Assembly (NCBI GenBank): GCA_035547695.1
Contig: DASZUK010000044.1
Location: forward strand, 12,307 to 76,306
Length of the DNA stretch: 64,000 bases
DNA from: DASZUK01 sp035547695
Lineage (GTDB): Bacteria > Actinomycetota > Acidimicrobiia > Acidimicrobiales > RAAP-2
Direction: 5' to 3'
Positions 49,889 to 58,593 of the stretch are shown here, one piece after another. Within the stretch, counting starts at the first letter, position 1, and every line of letters begins with the position of its first letter. Below the pieces are notes generated by a model. The model was not told the DNA's origin, did not search any database, and saw nothing but the letters and a program-made list of their open reading frames with translations. The translations under genes and the position numbers were made by a program.

Positions 49889-51649
49889 CTACACGCCTCC
49901 GCCTCGCAGGACCAGTTGCTCGTCCTGACCGACCGCGGGCCCTTGCGATCCGAATGCGGTGCAAGGACCAGCGGCCGGGCACGACACCGACGACACGTCC
50001 TGGATGTTCAACGGAACCGGACCTCCGTCGGCAGGGGCGGACCCCCGCGCCGGGGGCAGGGGCAACGACGTCCACGTCGTCCCACCGTCATGCGTGGACT
50101 CGATCACCCCCAGTGGACGCCCCGATGCACTGCCGGCGGCCCAGCAGCTCTCGCTCGACGGACACGAAATGGACGCCAGGGCCAACTGGCCGTTCCCGAT
50201 CTGGCCGGCAACCGACCACGATCTGCCGCCATCCTCGCTCACGAAGGCCTCGGTCGGCGCCGAAGGAGTGCTCCCGCCACCGACCGGCACCGGGAGGTCC
50301 CCGACTGCCACGCAGCGATCTGCCACAGCACAGGACACCGCGCGAAGCGGGACCGGGGCCGCAGGCACCGAACCCACCTGCCACGTCCGCCCCCCGTCCG
50401 AGCTGTACCGGGCGGCAGGCATCGGGTTGCCTGCTGACATGACCAGACTCGGCGTGCCCACTGCCACACATATCTCGGCCGTCGGACACGACAGTCCGGC
50501 ACCGTTTACGAAGAACGGCCCCGGCAGGGCGACTTTGGCCCACGAATTGCCGCCATCGGCGCTCACCACCGCGACCGATGTCCCCATGCTCCCTGTGGCC
50601 GCCGTTGGACCGTATCCGAGGCCGACGCAATGGGCCGGTGATCCGCAGGTCACGTCGACCAGGGCCGCCACCCCGGACGTCACGGGCCGGACGATCCACC
50701 TGGCCCCCCCGTCGGAGGTGACCAAGACGGCGGCCTCGTTCCCTGGCCCGTGTGCCGGATCTGTTCGGCGACTCGCACCGACCAGGCAACGTTCGTCGTC
50801 GAGGCACGCCACCGACGTCGTCGTCTTCCATCCGGCGGGCAACGGCAACCCTTGCCAGGTTGCGCCGCCGTCCTCGGTCCTCATCACGACGGTGCCGCCA
50901 CCCTCGGTCGCCGCTTCATCTGCATAACAGACAAGCCCGGTCGAGCACGCGGCCGTGGCGGTGCTGGTTCCCGACCCCCCGTCGGCTTCCCATGTGGCGT
51001 CGCCGATGAACCCCGCCAATCGCCACACCACAGACGAGCGGTGCAGCTCCGCCGGGGGCGGCACGGTGGACCCGCCGAAGACGAGGACCAGCGACACGGC
51101 GAGCGCGACCATCGCTGCGGCCAACGAGGGCACCGTCACCCGAACACCCCCAAGGGTGGGGTGCCGGCGGTGCGACCGGCGCTCCCCGACGGCCGATACC
51201 GATGCCGAGGGGACGGGGTTGAGAACACGGCTCCATGCCGATCCCGGAAGCTCCCCGCAGGCGGCACAGAAGTCCGCGTACCACTGCCGGGCATCGCCAG
51301 CGACCACCCGGCAGACCGCGTCACGCGTCTCCTTCCGTGGCCTGGCCACGAACGCGGCCAGGGCGACTTTGGCCGGTTCCTCCAAGGGCTGGCCGAACCT
51401 CGGCGGGCCGCCCTGGCCGGTCCTGAGCCAGCTCGCCCGCGCCCACCGGGTCTCCGAGAGGGGTGACGATCGCCATGCCGAGAAGGGCCGCTCCTGGCAG
51501 GCGTCACCGATGTCCCGCAGCCACCGGCCGTACGCACCAGGAGCAGTGGACAGCAGCGCCGACTCGGTTGCCTCGTTTGGAGCATCGGCGTAGGCCGAGA
51601 ACGCGGCATCGAGGCGAGAGGTCCCTCCGTTCGACGGCCCTTCGGTCAA
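49889..51649 (-). CDS. Membrane-anchored BNR/Asp-box propeller protein with duplicated N-terminal domain
   Basis: The protein is 586 aa, starting at TTG 51649. The N-terminal cytoplasmic part has two copies of a module of about 45 aa at exactly 80-residue offset (20-64 and 100-144), sharing Pro, Trp, Asp, Cys and the SAW motif. TM is at 172-192. The extracellular part (about 205-586) has a series of Asp-box units (SxDGGxTW: TEDGGATW, TSDGGARW, SADGGNSW, SSDGGRTW, SEDGGRSW, THDGGTTW) with paired Cys, a beta-propeller like Ycf48/sialidase repeats. No catalytic residues are visible. It may sense an outside ligand and signal inward; function unknown. Confidence 0.6.
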   Translation of the reverse strand: MTEGPSNGGTSRLDAAFSAYADAPNEATESALLSTAPGAYGRWLRDIGDACQERPFSAWRSSPLSETRWARASWLRTGQGGPPRFGQPLEEPAKVALAAFVARPRKETRDAVCRVVAGDARQWYADFCAACGELPGSAWSRVLNPVPSASVSAVGERRSHRRHPTLGGVRVTVPSLAAAMVALAVSLVLVFGGSTVPPPAELHRSSVVWRLAGFIGDATWEADGGSGTSTATAACSTGLVCYADEAATEGGGTVVMRTEDGGATWQGLPLPAGWKTTTSVACLDDERCLVGASRRTDPAHGPGNEAAVLVTSDGGARWIVRPVTSGVAALVDVTCGSPAHCVGLGYGPTAATGSMGTSVAVVSADGGNSWAKVALPGPFFVNGAGLSCPTAEICVAVGTPSLVMSAGNPMPAARYSSDGGRTWQVGSVPAAPVPLRAVSCAVADRCVAVGDLPVPVGGGSTPSAPTEAFVSEDGGRSWSVAGQIGNGQLALASISCPSSESCWAAGSASGRPLGVIESTHDGGTTWTSLPLPPARGSAPADGGPVPLNIQDVSSVSCPAAGPCTAFGSQGPAVGQDEQLVLRGGGV

Positions 51650-51792
51650 CGCAGATTCCCCAATCTGGTCCTCTTGCCAGTACAGCCATCACCATCGGGG
51701 ACCGGCCTTGCTCCAAGTGCTCCCCTGTCAACCAATGCGCCGCTTCGAATGTCCCAACTTCTCACATAATTCTGGGGAACTCCAATTTTTGG

Positions 51793-52653
51793 TCAGGCGC
51801 AGTGCAACGCGGACGACGATGATGTTGCGCCGCCCTGAAAGATGCCGTTGACGCTCCAAAGCTCAGCCGTATGGAACGAGTTCGTCCCACCGATGATCGT
51901 GCAGGCGGCGTACGAATTGACCCCCAACCAGGTGCCCGACCCTGTTCCCGAGTTGGTGTTGCCGACGTGGGTGGAGCCCTCATAGTCCGACACGATCTCC
52001 GCCAGGGACTCGTTGAGGAAGCAACTGATCACGCCCTCCCCGTCGATCAGCGGCCCGAATGTGGACCCGATCACCACCGGAGCGGACGGGTTGGCTCCGC
52101 AGCCGCCGATTGTCACCAGTCGGGCGTTCATCCCGTGGCCGTGGCTCACTGCGCCGGAAGCCGGGACGCCGCCGTGCCGGTGGCCACCGGTCGTCCGCAC
52201 CAGGCCGGCCGTGGTCGCCTGGGTGGTGGCCGCCCGACCCGTCCCGGGAAGGGCGTAGCTGCCGCTCACCGACGCGGTGCCCGGCCGCAGCACCAGGGCC
52301 TCCCCCCGGTAGTCCGCCGTCGGGTCCACCTCGTGGACCACCAACTGCCGCCCGCCGAGCAGGGTGACGTTGACGTCCACCGTCCCGGCCGCGTCGGTGG
52401 CCACGAAGGACTGCTGGGCCACCGAGATGACGCCGTCGGCGGTGGTCACCGTCGACGTGCTGACCGGGCTCGGTGCCTCGGTGATGGCCAGCGCCCCGTT
52501 CCCTCGGTAGGCACCGACGGCCGTCATGGCCGACTGCCGAAGTGTCGACCAGCTTTGGGCCGTAGATGCACCGGCGGCCAGCGCCGGCATCCCTCCGACC
52601 AGCACCGCGACCACGCCGACCACCGGAAGTGCGGCCTTCATCAACGTCCTCAT
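51793..52653 (-). CDS. Secreted hypothetical protein
   Basis: The protein is 286 aa with a clear signal peptide (MRTLMKAALPVVGVVAVLVGGMPALAAG, cleavage near AAG-AST). The mature part is Thr/Ser/Gly-rich with few helices; the second half contains Cys residues (GGCGANPS, VISCFLNES, AACTIIGG, LHCA) that may form disulfides. No family recognised. GGGGAGGGAAG precedes ATG 52653. It belongs to the lower-GC stretch 48.5-52.7 kb. The sequence after its stop contains an AT-rich CCAAAAATTGG palindrome. Confidence 0.6.
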   Translation of the reverse strand: MRTLMKAALPVVGVVAVLVGGMPALAAGASTAQSWSTLRQSAMTAVGAYRGNGALAITEAPSPVSTSTVTTADGVISVAQQSFVATDAAGTVDVNVTLLGGRQLVVHEVDPTADYRGEALVLRPGTASVSGSYALPGTGRAATTQATTAGLVRTTGGHRHGGVPASGAVSHGHGMNARLVTIGGCGANPSAPVVIGSTFGPLIDGEGVISCFLNESLAEIVSDYEGSTHVGNTNSGTGSGTWLGVNSYAACTIIGGTNSFHTAELWSVNGIFQGGATSSSSALHCA

Positions 52654-52888
52654 AGGACTTCCCTCCCCGCCAAAGGGAAAGATGGCTTACCCATTTCCCC
52701 TTGTTTCGCCTTCCCGAGGGCTCCCCCAGGCGGGCGGAATCGTAACGAACGAGGGCACCAAACGTGACAGGATTTTGTGAGTCTTTTAAAGAAAATACTA
52801 CTTTCCAGGGAAAATCCCACTTTTTACAGAGCCTGCAGCGCTTGGCTCGGAGCGGCCGTCATCCCCACGGTTGCGTCCGATCCGCCGG

Positions 52889-52894
52889 TAACCT
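52889..52894 (+). promoter_or_regulatory. Possible -10 box (TAACCT) of fabI
   Basis: TAACCT lies eight bases before ATG 52903 and would give a leaderless fabI mRNA. The gap 52654-52902 is AT-rich and otherwise contains only promoter-like sequence. Confidence 0.45.
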
Positions 52895-52902
52895 GCCCCG
52901 CC

Positions 52903-53685
52903 ATGGGCATGCTCGACGGTAAGCGGATCCTCGTCACCGGCGTCCTCACCGACGCCTCCCTGGCCTTCGCCGTGGCCAAGCTGGCCCAGGAGCAGGGGGC
53001 CGAGGTCGTCCTGTCCGGGGCCGGCCGCGGGCTGTCCCTCACCCGCCGCACCGCCCGGAAGCTGCCCGTCGACGTCGACGTCCTCGAGATCGACGTCACC
53101 AGCCCGGACCAGTTGGCCGCCGCCGGGGCCACCCTGGCCGACCGGTGGGGCCGCATGGACGGCCTGCTCCACGCCATCGGGTTCGCCCCGCCCAACTGCC
53201 TCGGCAACGGCATGTTCCAGGCCGACTGGGCCGAGGTGTCCGAGGCCCTGCACATCTCGGCCTACTCCCTGAAGGCGTTGGTGGAGGCGTTCCGCCCGCT
53301 GTTGGAGGCCGCCGGCGCCGACGGGGGGGCCTCGGTGGTCGGCCTCGACTTCGACGCCACCGTGGCCTGGCCCCTGTACGACTGGATGGGCGTCGCCAAG
53401 GCCGCCCTGGAGTCCCTCACCCGGTACCTCGCCAAGGAGCTCGGCCCCCGCGGGGTCCGGGTCAACCTGGTCGCCGCCGGCCCCGTCCGGACCATGGCCG
53501 CCAAGTCCATCCCCGGCTTCGCCGCCTTCGAGGACACCTGGGGTGACCGTGCCCCGTTGGGCTGGGACGTCCACGACGGCGACGTCGTCGCCAGGGCCTG
53601 CGTCGCCCTCATGTCCGACTGGTTCTCCATGACCACCGGCGAGATGGTCCACGTCGACGGCGGCGTCCACGCCGTCGGCTCCTGA
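52903..53685 (+). CDS. fabI: Enoyl-[ACP] reductase, InhA-like
   Basis: FabI/InhA performs the last reduction step in fatty acid elongation with NADH. The protein is 260 aa. It is close to mycobacterial InhA: MLDGKRILVTGVLTDASLAFAVAKLAQEQGAEVVLSG, LEIDVTSPDQLAA, HAIGFAPPN, HISAYSLKALVEAF, the active-site Tyr/Lys in YDWMGVAKAALES and the NAD loop NLVAAGPVRTMAAKSIPGF. ATG 52903 or 52909 are likely; the longer frame from 52777 adds no family sequence. Confidence 0.95.
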   Translation: MGMLDGKRILVTGVLTDASLAFAVAKLAQEQGAEVVLSGAGRGLSLTRRTARKLPVDVDVLEIDVTSPDQLAAAGATLADRWGRMDGLLHAIGFAPPNCLGNGMFQADWAEVSEALHISAYSLKALVEAFRPLLEAAGADGGASVVGLDFDATVAWPLYDWMGVAKAALESLTRYLAKELGPRGVRVNLVAAGPVRTMAAKSIPGFAAFEDTWGDRAPLGWDVHDGDVVARACVALMSDWFSMTTGEMVHVDGGVHAVGS

Positions 53686-53723
53686 CCACCGCCGCCGCCG
53701 GCCTTCGGGACGGGCCCGAGCGG

Positions 53724-53729
53724 TAGCAT
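53724..53729 (+). promoter_or_regulatory. Probable -10 box (TAGCAT) of the Uma2 gene
   Basis: TAGCAT, six bases, then the GTG start at 53736; fits leaderless initiation. Confidence 0.55.
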
Positions 53730-53735
53730 GACGTC

Positions 53736-54305
53736 GTGGTCGTCACCGCACCCGCCCGCCACCGCTTCACCGCCGACCAGTGGGACCGGCTCGGCCGCAG
53801 CGGCATCTTCGACGACGGCGACCGGGTCGAGCTGATCGAGGGGGAGATCGTCGACATGACGCCCATCGGGGCCCGGCACGCCGCCTGCGTGAAACGCCTC
53901 AACCAGCTCTTCGGCCGTCAGGTGCTCGATCGTTTCCTGGTGTCCATCCAGGACCCGGTCCGGCTGTCGGCTTGGTCCGAGCCCCTCCCCGACGTGGCCC
54001 TCCTCGTCGCTCGGGACGACTTCTACGCCGCCGCCAAGCCCGGCCCCGCCGACGTCCTGCTCGTCGTCGAAGTGGCCGACAGCACCGTCGACTACGACCG
54101 GGGCCCCAAGGCCACCCTGTACGCCCAGGCCGGCATCCCCGAATGCTGGGTGGTCGATCTCGTCGCCGGCCAGGTCATCGTGCTCACCGACCCCGGTCCG
54201 GACGGGTACCGGACCGAGGCCGTCCGCCGCTCCGGTGACGTCCTGGCCCCGGCCGGGGTCCCCGGGACCACCGTCCCGGTGGCGTCGCTCCTCGGCCTCG
54301 GCTGA
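53736..54305 (+). CDS. Uma2-family (DUF820) restriction endonuclease-like protein
   Basis: The protein is 189 aa with a PD-(D/E)XK nuclease fold: DDGDRVELIEGEIVDMTPIGARHAACVKRLNQLF, LPDVALLVARDDF (Asp), VLLVVEVADSTVDYDRGPKATLYAQAGIPECWVVDL (Glu-x-Lys equivalents). Uma2 proteins are widespread in cyanobacteria and actinobacteria; their biological role is not settled. GTG 53736 is preceded by TAGCAT. A broken PIN gene follows two bases after its stop. Confidence 0.85.
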   Translation: MVVTAPARHRFTADQWDRLGRSGIFDDGDRVELIEGEIVDMTPIGARHAACVKRLNQLFGRQVLDRFLVSIQDPVRLSAWSEPLPDVALLVARDDFYAAAKPGPADVLLVVEVADSTVDYDRGPKATLYAQAGIPECWVVDLVAGQVIVLTDPGPDGYRTEAVRRSGDVLAPAGVPGTTVPVASLLGLG

Positions 54306-54307
54306 CA

Positions 54308-54676
54308 GTGACAATGGGGTGGCCGCCGCCGCCCACCAGGTCCGGCCTCGCCCAGGATGCGGTGATCGTGTCGTCGTCGCTGGCCTGGGTCGAGGTCGGT
54401 CGAGCCCTGCGGACCCAACTGGACGGCGGTTCGTACGGTGAAGACGAGATCCAGGACGCCGTCGAAGGTGCGCTGTCCGGCGTGGCCGAACGATTGATCA
54501 CCGGGGACGTCGCCGGCCTCGCCCGACGCGTTGCTCCGCCCCGGTTGCGTGCGCTCGACGCGATCCATCTTGCCACCGCCATCGTCCTCGACGTCGATGA
54601 GGTCGTCGCCTACGACGACCGCCTGCTCGACGCCTGTCGGCACCACGGCCTCACCACCGCGTCACCTGGCCGCTGA
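54308..54676 (+). pseudogene. 5'-truncated VapC/PIN toxin
   Basis: The 122-residue ORF starts with an unrelated Pro-rich head (MTMGWPPPPTRSG) and then matches the last two thirds of a PIN toxin: VIVSSSLAWVEVGRAL, LRALDAIHLATAIVL, VVAYDDRLLDACRHHGL. The N-terminal strand with the first catalytic Asp (the usual LDTSA) is missing, so activity is unlikely. No antitoxin gene remains. It may be a relic of a TA pair disrupted when the Uma2 gene arrived. Confidence 0.6.
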
Positions 54677-54759
54677 CGCCGTCGAACCGCCGGATGAGCC
54701 GGCTTGTCCGGACGGCCCCGGCCGCCCCGCCGCCGTCGGCGATGTGAAAACCTGTTCCC

Positions 54760-55137
54760 ATGCCCACCGCAGAGGACCTCCGCCAGTTGGTCGACCGGTA
54801 CTGCCAGGTCACCAGCTCCCGTGCCGTCGACGACTACGTCGCCCTGTTCACCGAGGACGCCGTCCAGGCCGACCCGGCGTCGGCCCCGCCCCATGTCGGC
54901 CACGACGCCATCCGGGCCTTCCGGCAGAGCGCGGTCGACGCCAGCCGGTCCATGGAATTCCAGGCCCTCGCCGTTCGCACCTGCGGCGACCACGCCGCCA
55001 TCGACTTCCGGGTCACCGTCCAACTGGACGCCGGGTCCATGGTGATCGACGGCATCGAGGTCTTCACCGCGGCCGCCGACGGCCGCATCGAGGCGGTCAC
55101 CGCCTACTGGGACGACGCCGACGTCACCTTTGGGTAA
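54760..55137 (+). CDS. SnoaL/NTF2-like protein
   Basis: The protein is 125 aa. It has the cone-shaped NTF2 fold order: N-terminal helices (EDLRQLVDRYCQVTSSRAVDDYVALFTEDAVQ), a GHDAIRAF motif, and beta strands ending IDGIEVFTAAADGRIEAVTAYWDDADV. Related proteins are ketosteroid isomerases or ligand-binding proteins. The Asp/Tyr set needed for isomerase activity is not obvious, so binding is as likely as catalysis. ATG 54760 matches the family N-terminus. Confidence 0.8.
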   Translation: MPTAEDLRQLVDRYCQVTSSRAVDDYVALFTEDAVQADPASAPPHVGHDAIRAFRQSAVDASRSMEFQALAVRTCGDHAAIDFRVTVQLDAGSMVIDGIEVFTAAADGRIEAVTAYWDDADVTFG

Positions 55138-55178
55138 CCGCCGCCGGGCGCCCGAGACGAACCCCCGGGCCGGCCAGC

Positions 55179-55250
55179 GCCGCCTGCGGGACGCCGGTCG
55201 GTGCCGCCTGCGGGGCGTCGGTCGGTGCCGCCTGCGGGACGTTGGCCAGC
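55179..55250 (+). repeat. Three tandem 24-bp units
   Basis: GCCGCCTGCGGGACGCCGGT-type units start at 55179, 55203 and 55227 with few mismatches. They fill most of the 129-base gap between the SnoaL-like gene and the large repeat protein, which converge here. Confidence 0.8.
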
Positions 55251-55266
55251 GCCGCCACGACCCCCG

Positions 55267-58200
55267 CTACGAGGCCGCCATCCCGACCACCGGGGCGTTG
55301 AGCGGCCGGCCGGCCATGGACCCCTCGAAGGCGGCGGTGCCGAAGGCGAAGATGCCGCCGTCGGTGGCCACCTCCCAGTACCCGGTCCCTGTGGCTGTGG
55401 CCGCCATGTGGGCCACCGGCTTGTCGAGGGGCCGGCCGGCCATGGAGCCGTAGAAGGCGGCGTCACCGAAGGCGAAGATGCCGCCGTCGGTGGCCACCTC
55501 CCAGTACCCGCCGGAGGCGGCGCCGTCGGACGCCGACCCGTTGCCGTCCGGGGTGGCCGCGATGCCGACCACCGGCTTGTTCAAGGACTGGCCGCCCATG
55601 GAGCCGTAGAAGGCGGCGTCACCGAACGCGAAGATGCCGCCGTCGTCGGCCACCTCCCAGTACCCGTTGCCGTCCGGGGTGGACGCGATGCCGACCACCG
55701 GCTTGTTCAAGGGCCGGCCGGCCATGGAGCCGTAGAAGGCGGCGTCACCGAACGCGAACACCCCGCCGTCGGTGGCCACCTCCCAGTACCCCTTGCCGTC
55801 CGGGGTGGCGGCCATGTTGACGACCGGCTTGTTCAGCGCCTTGCCCCCCATGGACCCGTAGAACGGGGCGTCGCCGAAGGCGAAGATGCCGCCGTCGGTG
55901 GCCACCTCCCAGTAGCCGTGGGCGTCGGGGGTGGCGGCCATGCCGATGACCGGCTTGTCCAGGTGCTGGCCACCCATGGACCCGTAGAACGGGGCGGTGC
56001 CGAAGGCGAAGATGCCGCCGTCGTCGGCCACCTCCCAGTAGCCGGTGGTGGCCGCGGCGTAGGTGAACCGGTCGCCGGCCGACGTCGCCGAGGTGCCGCC
56101 CAGGGTGGTCACCGTCACGTCCACCGTGCCCGAGCCGGCGGGGGCCACCGCGGTCAGGCTGGTGGGGCCGGCCACCGTCACCGAGGTGGCCGGGGTCCCC
56201 CCGAAGGCCACGGTGGCCCCGTCGGTGAACTGGGTGCCGGTCACCGTCACCGTGGTGCCCCCCGCCGCGGGGCCGCCGGTGGGCGACACCGACGTCACCG
56301 TGGGGGCCGGGGCGACCGCCAGGCCGGCCGGTGCGGCCAGGCCGGTGGCGGTGCCGGTGATGGTGGCCGCCGGGACCGGGCTGCCCGAGGCGGTCATCTG
56401 GTCGGGGGTGAACGTCACCAGCGATGGGCCGGCCGAGTTGGCCACCCAGAGGTTGCCGGACCCGTCGAAGGCCAGGCCGACGGGTCCGGCCAGGGTCCCC
56501 CCTGCGGACGACAGCACGACGGACGGTGTGGGATTACCCGACGCCCCGAGCTGCGACGGGGCGTACTCGGCCACGGTGTCGTTCGTGGCGCTCGCCACCC
56601 ACAGGTCCCCGGCCCCGTCGAAGGCCAGGCCGGTCGGTGTGGCCAGGACTGTCGGTGTCCCCCCTGCCGGTTGGCCGATCGTCACCGCCGGGGCCTGGAC
56701 GCCGCCCGCCGCGAGCTGGTCAGGGGTGAGCTCGACCACGGTTGTGCCGCCGAGGTTGCCCACCCACAGGTCGCCGGACCGGTCGAAGGCGACGTCGCCG
56801 GGGCTGTCGAAGCCGGGGCTCCCGACCACCGTCGCCGGGGTCTGCCGGCCGCCGGCGGCCAACTGGGCCGGGGTGTACTCCACCAGGGTCCTGCTCGAAT
56901 AGTTGGCCACCCACAGGTCGCCGGACCGGTCGAACGCGGCCCCGTACGGGCAGGCCAGCGCTGTTGTGGCCGACGCCGGCAGCAGCCTCGCCGCCGGTTC
57001 GGCGGTGCCGGAGGCGGCCAACTGGCCCGGGGTGTACTCCTCGAGCGCGCTCCCTGTGGTGCCGGGGCCTGTGCACTGGGTCACCCACAGGTCGCCGGAC
57101 GGGTCGAACGCGGCCCCGTACGGCGCCGCCAGGCTCGGCGGCGTTGTGGCCACGATGGTCACCGCCGGGGTCGGCGAGCCGGATGTCGCCATCTGTGTGG
57201 CGGTGTACCGGACCAGGGTGCTGTTCCCCCGGTTGGCCACCCAGAACCCACCGCCGGTCGCCATGGCCAGGCCGGCAGGGCCGGCGAGGCTGGGCGGTGT
57301 GGCAGTGGTCGCGGAGAGGATGACCGCGGGCACCTGGGCGCCGCCGACGAGCTGTGTCGGCCAGTACCCGACGACGGTGTCCGCGAAGGCGTTGGTGACC
57401 CACAGGTTCCCTGTGCCGTCGAACGCCAGGTCCACCGGGGCGGACAGGGTTGTCGGCCCTGTGGGGCCGACCGGGACGGAGGTAATCTGGGCCGCCGGCG
57501 CCGGGCTGCCGGTCGCCGCCAGTGTGGCCGCGGCGAGCTCGGTGACGGTGTCCCCGTTGTAGTTCGTCACCCACAGGTCGCCGGCGCCGTCGAACGCCAG
57601 CCCTGTCGGGCCGGAGAGGCTGGCTGTCGTTGTCCCCGGTGTCCCTGTCGAGGTGATGACCACCGCCGGGTTCGGGGCGCCGCCGGCGGCCTGCTGGGAC
57701 GGTGTGTACGCGTCCAGGGTGGACGATGTGTAGTTGGCCACCCACAGGTTCCCCGTGGCGTCGAACGCCAGGGCGTACGGCCCGGCCAGGATCGTTGTCG
57801 TCGCCGGTGTCGGCGCCGACAGGGTCACCGCCGGGGTCGGCGACCCGCTCGACGCCAGTTGCGACGGGGTGAGCTCCACGACGGTCCCCGGAGCCCCTGT
57901 TGTCAGGCTGAATGTGCCCACGTTGCCGACCCACAGGTCACCGGCGGGGTCGAACGCCAGGCCCTCCGGACAGGACAGGCTCCCCGACCCGTCGGACCGC
58001 AGGGTCACCGCCGGGGTGGGAGCCCCGCTGGTCGCCAGTTCGGCGGGGGTGAGCTCGACGACGGTGTCCGCCTGGCAGTTGGCGAGCCACAGGTCGCCGG
58101 CGCCGTCGAAGGCGGTCATCCACGGCCGGTCGATGCTGGGACGGATCCCTTGCACCGTGGACGACGGGCTGGCGTTCCCCGTCGCCGTCAGCGGGTACGA

Positions 58201-58425
58201 GGTCACCGTGCCGTTGCCGGCGTTCACCGCGAAGATGTGCCCCGGCGACCCCGTCGATGTCGCGGCCCCCGCCGCCGTCGCCCCGATGCCGCCCATGCCG
58301 CCAACCGCCACGGCGCCGGCGGCGATGCCGAGCACCAACAGCCCCGACATGCCCAGCCGGCCCAGCCGGCCGTCCAGTGGCCCCAGGGGTGCTGCACCCA
58401 CCAGGTCCCGTCCCCGTGGTCCCAT
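55267..58425 (-). CDS. Large secreted protein: NHL-like propeller, IPT/TIG domain and GYW repeats
   Basis: The protein is 1052 aa. The signal peptide (hydrophobic 27-45) is followed by about eleven NHL-like units (FDGAGDLWVANY..TVVEYTPAQLAASG) to residue 700, which should form beta-propellers. An IPT/TIG immunoglobulin-like domain (about 705-787, PTVTSVSPTGGPAAGG) follows, and six GYW repeats of about 45 aa (GYWEVATDGGIFAFGDAAFYGSMAG) finish the protein. No enzyme motif is seen; it is likely a surface adhesin or polysaccharide binder. GGGAGGGAGA before ATG 58425 fixes the start. ACA Thr codons are common in the propeller. Confidence 0.85.
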   Translation of the reverse strand: MGPRGRDLVGAAPLGPLDGRLGRLGMSGLLVLGIAAGAVAVGGMGGIGATAAGAATSTGSPGHIFAVNAGNGTVTSYPLTATGNASPSSTVQGIRPSIDRPWMTAFDGAGDLWLANCQADTVVELTPAELATSGAPTPAVTLRSDGSGSLSCPEGLAFDPAGDLWVGNVGTFSLTTGAPGTVVELTPSQLASSGSPTPAVTLSAPTPATTTILAGPYALAFDATGNLWVANYTSSTLDAYTPSQQAAGGAPNPAVVITSTGTPGTTTASLSGPTGLAFDGAGDLWVTNYNGDTVTELAAATLAATGSPAPAAQITSVPVGPTGPTTLSAPVDLAFDGTGNLWVTNAFADTVVGYWPTQLVGGAQVPAVILSATTATPPSLAGPAGLAMATGGGFWVANRGNSTLVRYTATQMATSGSPTPAVTIVATTPPSLAAPYGAAFDPSGDLWVTQCTGPGTTGSALEEYTPGQLAASGTAEPAARLLPASATTALACPYGAAFDRSGDLWVANYSSRTLVEYTPAQLAAGGRQTPATVVGSPGFDSPGDVAFDRSGDLWVGNLGGTTVVELTPDQLAAGGVQAPAVTIGQPAGGTPTVLATPTGLAFDGAGDLWVASATNDTVAEYAPSQLGASGNPTPSVVLSSAGGTLAGPVGLAFDGSGNLWVANSAGPSLVTFTPDQMTASGSPVPAATITGTATGLAAPAGLAVAPAPTVTSVSPTGGPAAGGTTVTVTGTQFTDGATVAFGGTPATSVTVAGPTSLTAVAPAGSGTVDVTVTTLGGTSATSAGDRFTYAAATTGYWEVADDGGIFAFGTAPFYGSMGGQHLDKPVIGMAATPDAHGYWEVATDGGIFAFGDAPFYGSMGGKALNKPVVNMAATPDGKGYWEVATDGGVFAFGDAAFYGSMAGRPLNKPVVGIASTPDGNGYWEVADDGGIFAFGDAAFYGSMGGQSLNKPVVGIAATPDGNGSASDGAASGGYWEVATDGGIFAFGDAAFYGSMAGRPLDKPVAHMAATATGTGYWEVATDGGIFAFGTAAFEGSMAGRPLNAPVVGMAAS

Positions 58426-58587
58426 GCTGTGGTCTCCCTCCCCTTCACCCCCCTTCACCGACACCGCCCCGTCCCCGGTTGCGGCAACTGCGTGACCACC
58501 GCGTGACCCGCCGGTGACCCCGGCTAGCCACCGCCAGGAAACGTGATCGCCACAAAATACTCCCTCTGCGAACGCTGGTCGATCGGG

Positions 58588-58593
58588 TACAAT
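58588..58593 (+). promoter_or_regulatory. Candidate -10 box (TACAAT) of the EPS/sulfate operon
   Basis: TACAAT lies in an AT-richer stretch 124 nt before the sugar transferase gene. The leader between them contains two TTGCA copies and a GTTGC..GCAAC hairpin (about 58652-58685). Confidence 0.45.

Noticed and set aside
54308..54676. Intact VapC toxin
   Set aside because: The N-terminal catalytic strand is absent, so it is listed as a truncated gene.
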